Shown in pieces: positions 1 to 5,150 of a DNA stretch of 5,150 bases (the first letter of the stretch is position 1; each line of letters begins with the position of its first letter). The translations under genes and the position numbers were made by a program. The notes under the pieces are model-generated. The model was not told the origin of the DNA, made no database searches, and worked only from the letters and a program-made list of their open reading frames with translations. Source of the DNA: Bacteroidales bacterium (GTDB lineage: Bacteria > Bacteroidota > Bacteroidia > Bacteroidales > UBA1715); assembly GCA_017618935.1 (NCBI GenBank), contig JAFZTG010000204.1:1-5150 (forward strand), given 5' to 3'.

Positions 1-1681
1 GAAGTTGATGAGTGATAGTTTGCAGAAATTGGCAGGTAGCAAGATGCGTACGATTCTTGCAAAAATGACCGACAAACCAATACGAGGTATTTTAACGGGT
101 ACGATTGTCACCACGGCTATTCAGTCGTCATCGGCAACTACCATTATGGTCGTGAGCTTTGTGAACGCCGGTTTGTTGTCGCTTGCGGGCGCAATTGCCG
201 TGATTATGGGTGCAAACATAGGAACAACGGTAACGGCGTGGATTATTTCGTTGTTCGGTCTTGGCGAATCAAGCGGGGCTCTTAGTTTTCCTCTTATTGC
301 CGTTGCAATTGTATTGCCGTTCATGTTTATGAAAAAAGACAAACTCAAATCTATTCACGAGTTTGTCATAGGACTTGCGTTTCTTCTTATCGGCTTGCAA
401 TTCTTGCAGAATGTGATGCCAAACCTTGAAGAATATCCACATTTTTTGGAAACATTGGGAACACTCTCGAACTATGGGTATCTTTCAATCTTACTGTTTA
501 TCGTTATAGGGGCAGCATTGACGTGTTTGGTACAAGCCAGTGCCGCAATGATGGCAATCACGCTCGTAATGTGTTACAAGGGCTGGATTGGCTTTGACGT
601 TGCCGTGGCTCTCGTTATGGGACAAAACATTGGTACAACAATCACTGCAAATCTTGCAGCCATGGTTGCAAATGCGATGGCAAAAAAAGCAGCACGCGCC
701 CATTTGGTGTTCAACGTGCTGGGTGTGGTCATCACGCTTATCGTGTTTTATCCGTTGATGCAGCTGATTGCAAAAATGACGATTGGTTTCATCGGTGCCG
801 ACCCGTATGCGTTGCCAAACAGCGACGGCTACAATCCTACGGCTATTCCTATGGCGTTGTCAATATTCCATACGTTCTTCAACGTGGTCAATACGATGAT
901 TTTGGTTTGGTTCATCCCACAAATCATCAAAATCGTGGACTGGATGGTGAAAACGCCTGCCGAAGACGATGAAATTTTCAAATTGAAATACATCCCAAGT
1001 CACTTTATGAGCACGTCGGAGTTGGATTTGGAAAGTGCGCAGCAGGAAATACAACTTTTTTCTCGCCGCGTCTTAAAAATGTACGATTATCTTCCCGAGT
1101 TGAACAAGGTGAAATCGGAAGACGCTTTTCTTGATTACCTTGCAAAAATCAAGAAATATGAGGAAATAACCGATGTGATGGAAATTGAAATTGCAAAATT
1201 CTTGACGCATATTTCCGAGACAATCGGTAGTAAGGAAGGTTCCAAGAAAATCAGTGCTATGCTCCGTATTATTGACAATTTAGAGAGCATTGGCGACAGT
1301 ATATATCACATTTCCATAACGAAGAAAGCACAACGCGAACAAAGAGTGGAGTTCGGAGCCAATAACGACGGACATCTGCAAAAAATGTTCGATTGCGTTC
1401 GTCACGCTTTGGAAATTATGGATGCGAACTTGAACAAAAACTACGACGATGTTGAAATTACCTCGGCCTACGAAGCCGAAGATGCCATAAACGATTACCG
1501 AAACATTCTTCGTGACGTACACGTAGAAGCCCTTAAATCAGGCGATTATACGTACGAAGTCGGTACATTGTATAGTAGTATTTTTGCGTTATACGAGAAG
1601 ATAGGTGACTTTGTAATCAACATTTCGCAATCTATCGTGAAATCGCAGGAATCAACACCGGCACCGGCCTTGGAGGTATAA
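1..1681 (+). CDS. Na+/phosphate cotransporter family protein with C-terminal PhoU-like domain (5' end outside window)
   Basis: This is an inner-membrane transporter of the Na/Pi-cotransporter (NptA/YjbB-like, PF02690) family, expected to move phosphate with sodium. Residues are counted from the codon at base 5. The two inverted family repeats are visible: QSSSATT (40-46) with GANIGTT (69-75), then QASAA (177-181) with GQNIGTT (206-212). Hydrophobic segments run from about 30 to 310. A soluble helical PhoU-like domain follows at about 340-545, with the paired E-x-I-G-D motifs ESIGD (427-431) and EKIGD (531-535) typical of PhoU metal sites. The reading frame is open to the left edge. Base 2 encodes Lys, giving KLMSDSLQK, the usual family context after the first membrane helix, so the true start lies upstream and a few tens of residues are missing. 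The gene converges on the CBS protein gene with 17 bases between stops. Family assignment is firm; phosphate as the physiological substrate is inferred from the family. Confidence 0.93.
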   Translation, partial: KLMSDSLQKLAGSKMRTILAKMTDKPIRGILTGTIVTTAIQSSSATTIMVVSFVNAGLLSLAGAIAVIMGANIGTTVTAWIISLFGLGESSGALSFPLIAVAIVLPFMFMKKDKLKSIHEFVIGLAFLLIGLQFLQNVMPNLEEYPHFLETLGTLSNYGYLSILLFIVIGAALTCLVQASAAMMAITLVMCYKGWIGFDVAVALVMGQNIGTTITANLAAMVANAMAKKAARAHLVFNVLGVVITLIVFYPLMQLIAKMTIGFIGADPYALPNSDGYNPTAIPMALSIFHTFFNVVNTMILVWFIPQIIKIVDWMVKTPAEDDEIFKLKYIPSHFMSTSELDLESAQQEIQLFSRRVLKMYDYLPELNKVKSEDAFLDYLAKIKKYEEITDVMEIEIAKFLTHISETIGSKEGSKKISAMLRIIDNLESIGDSIYHISITKKAQREQRVEFGANNDGHLQKMFDCVRHALEIMDANLNKNYDDVEITSAYEAEDAINDYRNILRDVHVEALKSGDYTYEVGTLYSSIFALYEKIGDFVINISQSIVKSQESTPAPALEV

Positions 1682-1698
1682 CTGATTAAGATTTCCTA

Positions 1699-2796
1699 TT
1701 AATAATCTATTGCCGATTTAATATCCTTATTGTCGGATGATTTTGTAGGCAATGTCCTAAAGTTCTTGTTCTGTTTCTGGCGTTTTTCCCAACGCTCGCG
1801 GGCATATTGCTGCAAGTCGCTCACTTCGTCGTTTTCGTCGATGATTTCAAGTCCGAGAATGGTTTCTATAATGTCTTCCAACGTCAGAATACCTTGGAAA
1901 CAGCCATATTCATCGATAATCAACGCAATCTGTGCTTTGTTTTTCAGCAATGCCTCCCATACGGCACTAATGGATTGTTCTTCGTTGAAAAACGTAATAT
2001 CACGCCGCAGACTGCCTAACGTGAGGTCAAAATTGTCTTCCGCCAATTCTTCAAGAGCGTCGCTTCGCAAAACGTAGCCCGTAATGTATTCCTGCGATTC
2101 GGCATACACGGGAATTCTTGAAAAATGAAGATAATCGTCGTTGTCGTAAAACTCACGCAACGTCATTGATTCGGGAGCAATGGCGGCTACCACGCGTGGT
2201 GTCATCACGTCGCACGCCTTGATATTCTCAAGTTTTATGATATTCTGAATGATTTTATTCTCACTTTCTTCAATCACGCCTTCTTCTTCGCCCACATTTG
2301 CCATAGCCGACACTTCCTCGCGGCTTACGGTCGTCTCGCTTTCCTTTGGCGTAATCCAACGGGCAATCCATTGAATTAATTTCACAAAAGGATACATTAT
2401 AACAATCAGTACGCTGATGGAGCGTGCGGTAAACGTCATAAGTCGTTTCCAGTATGATGTGCCGATTGTTTTAGGGATTATTTCCGAGAAAATAAGAATC
2501 AACATTGTTACGACAGCCGAAACAATCCCAAAGGGAATACTGTTCAATGCTATTGCCGCTTGTTTACCAACTCCTGCTGCACCAATCGTGTTGGCAATGG
2601 TGTTCAACGACAAAATTGCCGCCAAAGGTTGCTCCGTCGATAGCTTGTATTTTTTGAACAACGTCGCACTACGGCTGCCTTCTTCTTCACGCATTGTGAT
2701 ATAGGAAATTGGCGTTGACATCAATACAGATTCCAAGATAGAGCACAGGAATGATGTAACTAAGGCAATTAATAAATATACAATTAAGAGTATCAT
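1699..2796 (-). CDS. CNNM/DUF21 transmembrane protein with tandem CBS domains (hemolysin/CorC-like)
   Basis: This is a 365-residue membrane protein of the HlyC/CorC/CNNM family, whose members are linked to Mg2+ (and Co2+) transport or homeostasis. Residues 1-150 form the DUF21/CNNM membrane domain, with an N-terminal hydrophobic helix (MILLIVYLLIALVTSFLCSI), the motif SLNTIANTIGAAGVG (63-77) and SEIIPKT (104-110). A CBS pair follows: CBS1 begins near DVMTPR (196-201) and CBS2 contains the ALIIDEYGCFQGILTLEDII stretch (291-310). The protein then ends in a short charged tail (RERWEKRQKQNK), so the C-terminal CorC_HlyC transporter-associated domain of longer relatives is absent. The start at 2796 is preferred over an in-frame ATG at 2898: the family homology begins at MILLIV, and a consensus promoter at 2813-2844 lies inside the longer frame. 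Transported ion and direction cannot be read from sequence. The old name hemolysin is historical. Confidence 0.9.
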   Translation of the reverse strand: MILLIVYLLIALVTSFLCSILESVLMSTPISYITMREEEGSRSATLFKKYKLSTEQPLAAILSLNTIANTIGAAGVGKQAAIALNSIPFGIVSAVVTMLILIFSEIIPKTIGTSYWKRLMTFTARSISVLIVIMYPFVKLIQWIARWITPKESETTVSREEVSAMANVGEEEGVIEESENKIIQNIIKLENIKACDVMTPRVVAAIAPESMTLREFYDNDDYLHFSRIPVYAESQEYITGYVLRSDALEELAEDNFDLTLGSLRRDITFFNEEQSISAVWEALLKNKAQIALIIDEYGCFQGILTLEDIIETILGLEIIDENDEVSDLQQYARERWEKRQKQNKNFRTLPTKSSDNKDIKSAIDY

Positions 2797-2812
2797 ATAA
2801 TTTTTTACGATG

Positions 2813-2844
2813 CAAACATACGTTAAAACTATCATATACGCAAA
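2813..2844 (-). promoter_or_regulatory. Bacteroidetes-type promoter for the CNNM/CBS gene
   Basis: Read on the minus strand, TTTG (2844-2841) is followed by exactly 20 bases and then TATGTTTG (2820-2813). This matches the Bacteroidetes primary sigma consensus, a -33 TTTG/TTG element and a -7 TAnnTTTG element spaced about 19-21 bases apart. Transcription would begin a few bases downstream, leaving a leader of roughly 10-15 bases before the ATG at 2796. The position therefore also decides the start codon. The match is seen directly; activity is inferred. Confidence 0.72.
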
Positions 2845-2854
2845 TTCCCCACGG

Positions 2855-2891
2855 TTTGTAGTGCCCAAAAGACGAAAAAAACGTATTTTTA
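2855..2891 (+). promoter_or_regulatory. weak candidate promoter for the O-methyltransferase gene
   Basis: TATTTTTA (2884-2891) matches seven of the eight positions of the Bacteroidetes -7 element and sits 15 bases before the ATG at 2907. The nearest TTTG (2855-2858) is 25 bases upstream, longer than the usual 19-21, so the pair is imperfect. The gene is divergent from its left neighbour and must have a promoter in this 110-base gap, which is the main support. Confidence 0.28.
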
Positions 2892-2906
2892 CCATCATTT
2901 ATTTCT

Positions 2907-3557
2907 ATGAAGACAAAGTCAGAGCTGCTTTTGCAGGCATATATCGAGGAACACATTGAAGACGAGCCGGAAATTCTCAAGGAATTGAATCGGCAAGCAC
3001 ATCTTACCTTGTTGCACCCAAGAATGCTTTCGGGACACGTTCAAGGAAGGATTCTGAAAATGTTTATGCAGATGATTCAACCCAAGCACGTGCTTGAAAT
3101 CGGCACCTATACGGGCTATTCTGCTCTGTGCCTTGCCGAAGGTTTGTCGGATGAGGCAACACTCGATACCATTGAAATTAATGACGAACTGGAAGACAAG
3201 ATTCTGAAGTTTTTTCATGCCTCGGAACACGGAAACAAAATCCAACTGCACATAGGCGACGCCCTTTCAATTATTCCGACGTTTCCCTATGCGTTCGACG
3301 CCGTGTTTATTGACGGCAACAAACGACATTATTGTGCGTACTACGAGGCGTGTATGCAGAAACTGAACGTAGGCGGTTATATATTTGCCGACAATACCTT
3401 GTGGGACGGCCACGTGATAGACGAAATCGTTGACAAAAACGATTTGCAGACAAAGGGAATACTTGAATTTAATGACTTGGTGAAACAGGATTCCCGCGTT
3501 GAGACCGTTATTTTACCTATTCGTGACGGCATAACTATTTTGCGGAAATGCAAATAA
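2907..3557 (+). CDS. class I SAM-dependent O-methyltransferase (COMT/CCoAOMT-like)
   Basis: This 216-residue cytoplasmic enzyme belongs to the Methyltransf_3 (PF01596) O-methyltransferase family, which transfers a methyl group from S-adenosylmethionine to a hydroxyl, usually a catechol, with a divalent metal. The SAM-binding motif I is VLEIGTYTGYS (62-72), followed by an acidic residue at the end of the second strand (E90, in TIEIND). D136 (in FDAVFIDGNK) and D162-N163 (in ADNTLWDGHV) sit where family members place the metal ligands. Length and domain order are normal for bacterial members, which are about 210-220 residues. The start is the only plausible Met; the N-terminal helix KSELLLQAYIEEH is typical. 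The gene stands alone, divergent from the CBS protein and convergent with the SiaC-like gene, so context gives no clue to the acceptor. Enzyme class is secure; the substrate is unknown. Confidence 0.92.
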   Translation: MKTKSELLLQAYIEEHIEDEPEILKELNRQAHLTLLHPRMLSGHVQGRILKMFMQMIQPKHVLEIGTYTGYSALCLAEGLSDEATLDTIEINDELEDKILKFFHASEHGNKIQLHIGDALSIIPTFPYAFDAVFIDGNKRHYCAYYEACMQKLNVGGYIFADNTLWDGHVIDEIVDKNDLQTKGILEFNDLVKQDSRVETVILPIRDGITILRKCK

Positions 3558-3586
3558 AAACCCACAACGATTTCTCATTGTGGGTT
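3556..3586 (-). terminator. intrinsic terminator of the leftward SiaC-like operon
   Basis: A perfect 9-bp stem, AACCCACAA (3559-3567) with TTGTGGGTT (3578-3586), encloses a 10-base loop. Read on the minus strand it is followed at once by TTTTTATTTG, a T-tract expected of a rho-independent terminator. On the plus strand the hairpin is followed by AGAAGAATAGG with no T run, so it is probably weak for the methyltransferase transcript, although the hairpin starts immediately after that gene's stop codon and may serve both. Confidence 0.72.
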
Positions 3587-3611
3587 AGAAGAATAGGAAA
3601 TTGAAAATCTT

Positions 3612-3992
3612 TTAGTCTTCGATTTCAACTAATTCGAAAGGAACATTGATGATAGATTTGTAATCTTCACCAGCTTCCATCATATCTTCGTCATCACTTT
3701 CGTAGTGCCATTTTACTACGATGTCGTTTCCGTTCTTAGAAATCATTTCGAATTTCTTCAACAAGTCCAAGATACATTTTGATGAACTCGTGTTGAAATA
3801 CTCCAACTGAACGTTAACAACTGTTTTTGCTTGTGCTTGTTTTGAATATGCATCCAACCACTCCAAGATAGGTTTGTAGAATTCTACAGAGTTTTCAGGG
3901 ATTGAACGACCTTTAATGTCGAACACACCTGTTGTTGCATCAAAACTTAAATCCGGCGTTTTTGCCGTTCCTTCCATTTTTATATTTTCCAT
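3612..3992 (-). CDS. SiaC-family (DUF1987) regulatory phosphoprotein
   Basis: This is a 126-residue soluble protein of the DUF1987/SiaC family (PF09345), anti-sigma-antagonist-like proteins switched by phosphorylation. In Pseudomonas aeruginosa SiaC binds and activates the diguanylate cyclase SiaD; the kinase SiaB and PP2C phosphatase SiaA set its phosphorylation state. Family hallmarks here are TPDLSFDATTGVFDIKGRSIPEN (12-34), the core strand and helix LEYFNTSSSK (63-72), and the acidic KWHYESDDEDM region (94-104). Thr68 lies in the NTSS motif and has the same number as the phospho-Thr I recall for P. aeruginosa SiaC. The start at 3992 is chosen because MENIKMEGTAKTPD aligns with the usual N terminus; Met6 is a less likely alternative. 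It follows the SiaB-SiaC fusion gene by 29 bases on the same strand and is closed by the terminator at 3556-3586, so the two are probably co-transcribed. The downstream target is unknown. Confidence 0.88.
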   Translation of the reverse strand: MENIKMEGTAKTPDLSFDATTGVFDIKGRSIPENSVEFYKPILEWLDAYSKQAQAKTVVNVQLEYFNTSSSKCILDLLKKFEMISKNGNDIVVKWHYESDDEDMMEAGEDYKSIINVPFELVEIED

Positions 3993-4021
3993 AGCTAAAA
4001 TTATTATCTTTGCAAATATGA

Positions 4022-4900
4022 TTATTTTTTTGGAATAAAAATAAATTTCTTGTGTAAAATTTCACTCATTTCTTTTCCCTCTTCGTGTGAAATTTCGTCA
4101 TCAACGTCGTAATACCATTCTATGGTGAATTTGTCGGGATTTGTCAATAACAAATCTCTTACGGTACGAACGATATTTTTTAACGAACTGGAATTGAAAT
4201 AATCCAAATCAATTTTAATGACAGGATTTGACAACTCTGCCAAAAACGGCTCGTGCTTGTTTATCCAATTCTCTATCTCCGAATAATAGTTTTCGGTGTC
4301 TTCGGGGAACGAAACTCCTGAAATTTCGAAACGTTCCTTCTCTATGTCAAAATTGATTTGTGGCGTACGTTTCGTGTGCTCTTTCCGCAAATCATCTTGT
4401 AGATTCTTACTAATTTCAACCACCAATGTGACGTAGGAAATTTCGTCGTTGTATGGTTCAAAGCTGCAAAATATCGGTTTACAGCTTTTTCGGCGAATCA
4501 TAATCAGACCGATACGAGGACTACCTTCTGCATCAAGATTTTCTTGCAACGTTGTTTTTTGCAATTCCTTTAATTCGTGATGAGATAAGGGGTTTATCGT
4601 ATTGAGCAGATTTTGTAAAGTTTCTTTTTTGTCGTTGGAAATGAAATTTTTCGCTTCTATACGAATTGTATCGTCATTTGTGAGCGACAACCGTATAGAC
4701 GCAGGACAAGGCTCGTCACTTTTCAAACAAGCGTGAGAAGTGATATTGCCTAAAATTTCTGCTGTCACAAAACGCAATGCTTTCTTCACAACGCCCGAAA
4801 AACATTGTTTTTCAGACACTTCCATAACCTTTTGCAACAAAGGTTCTATTGAAGCATTCGTTAAATAGTCACCGTGATATGAAAAGATTTCTTGTTCCAT
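4022..4900 (-). CDS. SiaB-like kinase domain fused to a SiaC-like (DUF1987) domain
   Basis: A 292-residue soluble protein with two recognisable parts. Residues 1-165 resemble the SiaB (DUF6272, GHKL/HATPase-like) kinases: the opening IFSYHGDYL, an N-box-like helix with E48 and N52 (TAEILGNITSHA), and a later GLIMIRRKS segment (131-139) followed by the hydrophobic strand SYVTLVVEIS. Residues 179-288 are a complete DUF1987/SiaC-like domain: TPQINFDIEKERFEISGVSFPED (179-201), DLDYFNSSSLK (231-241) and EWYYDVDDEIS (261-271). A charged linker (KNLQDDLRKEHTKR) joins them. In known systems SiaB phosphorylates a separate SiaC protein; here both share one chain beside a free SiaC-like gene. Two glycines expected in the ATP-lid motif appear replaced (S127 and R129 before G131), so catalytic activity is uncertain. 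The SiaC-like half is clear; the SiaB-like half is assigned by motif pattern and context and is less sure. The gene looks somewhat more AT-rich than the left half of the window. Confidence 0.8.
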   Translation of the reverse strand: MEQEIFSYHGDYLTNASIEPLLQKVMEVSEKQCFSGVVKKALRFVTAEILGNITSHACLKSDEPCPASIRLSLTNDDTIRIEAKNFISNDKKETLQNLLNTINPLSHHELKELQKTTLQENLDAEGSPRIGLIMIRRKSCKPIFCSFEPYNDEISYVTLVVEISKNLQDDLRKEHTKRTPQINFDIEKERFEISGVSFPEDTENYYSEIENWINKHEPFLAELSNPVIKIDLDYFNSSSLKNIVRTVRDLLLTNPDKFTIEWYYDVDDEISHEEGKEMSEILHKKFIFIPKK

Positions 4901-4962
4901 TTTTAAAAAATCTTCGCCAAGATACTCAAATTTTTTAAACTATTTCGTTTTTCTTCAAGAAT

Positions 4963-5150
4963 TTACATTTTCTTGATCGCTGAAAAAACCATTTCAACGT
5001 CAATGTCGTTCATACATTTGAAATGTTTTTGGGGACAATGGTTCATTCCCATCTTCGTGCACGGGCGACATGGCAAGTCGTTTATCTGCACCACGCGACT
5101 TTGCGGAAGGATTGGGAAATAGCCGAATTGAAAGGCTGTCGGGCCATAAA
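4963..5150 (-). CDS. glycosyltransferase family 9 (heptosyltransferase-like), C-terminal end only
   Basis: The minus strand from the right edge is open for 61 codons and ends with TAA at 4963-4965. The visible peptide begins YGPTAFQFGYFPILPQ, continues with SRVVQINDLPCRPCTKMGMN and HCPQKHFKCMNDIDVEMVF, and ends SAIKKM. The pattern YGPT, then V-V-Q, then LPCRPC-x-K-x-G, then C-P, then F-K-C-M, then a short closing helix is typical of the C terminus of GT9 glycosyltransferases (ADP-heptose:LPS heptosyltransferase-like), which add sugars to lipopolysaccharide core or other surface glycans at the cytoplasmic face of the inner membrane. The start and the N-terminal domain lie outside the window. 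It precedes the SiaB-SiaC fusion gene by 62 bases on the same strand, with no clear terminator between them, so read-through is possible. The sugar donor and acceptor cannot be inferred. Confidence 0.82.
   Translation of the reverse strand, partial: YGPTAFQFGYFPILPQSRVVQINDLPCRPCTKMGMNHCPQKHFKCMNDIDVEMVFSAIKKM

Noticed and set aside
56..781. Repeated short string TTGCAAAAATGAC near 56-68 and again near 767-779
   Set aside because: Both copies are in frame in the transporter gene and encode Ala-Lys-Met-Thr by common codons. Two short copies with unrelated flanks look like coincidence.
1682..1698. Possible bidirectional terminator between the convergent Na/Pi and CBS genes
   Set aside because: The 17-base gap and its edges show no convincing inverted repeat with a T-tract. 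Termination may occur inside the opposing gene or be factor-dependent.
1730..2077. Plus-strand open frame of 115 codons inside the CBS-protein gene
   Set aside because: It is antisense to a strongly supported coding region, has no family character and is rich in Ser/Arg as expected of a shadow frame.
2919..3251. Minus-strand open frame of 110 codons inside the O-methyltransferase gene
   Set aside because: It lies fully opposite a conserved enzyme sequence and encodes no recognisable motif; treated as a shadow frame.
4917..4924. TATCTTGG on the minus strand as a promoter -7 box for the SiaB-SiaC fusion gene
   Set aside because: It matches 7 of 8 positions of TAnnTTTG, but no TTTG or TTG lies 19-21 bases upstream, and the start codon is only about 16 bases away in very A/T-rich sequence. 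Too weak to annotate.
1..5150. CRISPR arrays, tRNA/rRNA genes, insertion sequences or phage genes
   Set aside because: Reading both strands I saw no regularly spaced repeats, no cloverleaf-like sequence with CCA end, and no transposase, integrase or phage-like proteins. Nearly all sequence is accounted for by the listed genes, and no gap exceeds about 110 bases.

Overview
This window looks like chromosomal DNA from a member of the Bacteroidetes, probably Bacteroidales. Three things point there: gene starts preceded by A/T-rich stretches instead of Shine-Dalgarno sites, a full Bacteroidetes-type promoter (TTTG, 20 nt, TATGTTTG) on the minus strand in front of the hemolysin/CorC-like gene, and protein sequences typical of the phylum. 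The placement is inferred from these features and not from a database search.

Left part (1-2906). A Na+/phosphate cotransporter-family protein with a C-terminal PhoU-like domain runs rightward and is cut by the left edge. It converges, with only 17 bases between stop codons, on a leftward gene for a CNNM/DUF21-CBS membrane protein (hemolysin/CorC-like). The latter most likely starts at 2796, because its promoter lies inside the longer possible reading frame. Divergent from it, across about 110 bases, is a class I SAM-dependent O-methyltransferase (2907-3557). These look like ordinary housekeeping or accessory genes, each probably its own transcription unit.

Right part (3558-5150). All genes here read leftward: the tail of a glycosyltransferase family 9 (heptosyltransferase-like) gene, then a 292-residue protein, then a 126-residue protein, closed by a hairpin-plus-T-tract terminator at 3556-3586. 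The 126-residue protein is a SiaC-family (DUF1987) regulatory phosphoprotein. The 292-residue protein appears to be a natural fusion of a SiaB-like (GHKL/HATPase-like, DUF6272-type) domain with a second SiaC-like domain. In Pseudomonas aeruginosa, SiaB is the kinase and SiaC its phosphorylatable partner in a partner-switching module, SiaABCD, that controls c-di-GMP production and aggregation. Here kinase-like and substrate-like domains share one chain, with a second free substrate-like protein encoded next door.

The fusion is the most interesting item in the window. Its ATP-lid glycine motif looks degenerate, and its own phospho-acceptor position is Ser where the free copy has Thr. No PP2C phosphatase or diguanylate cyclase is visible, so the rest of the circuit lies outside the window or is different.
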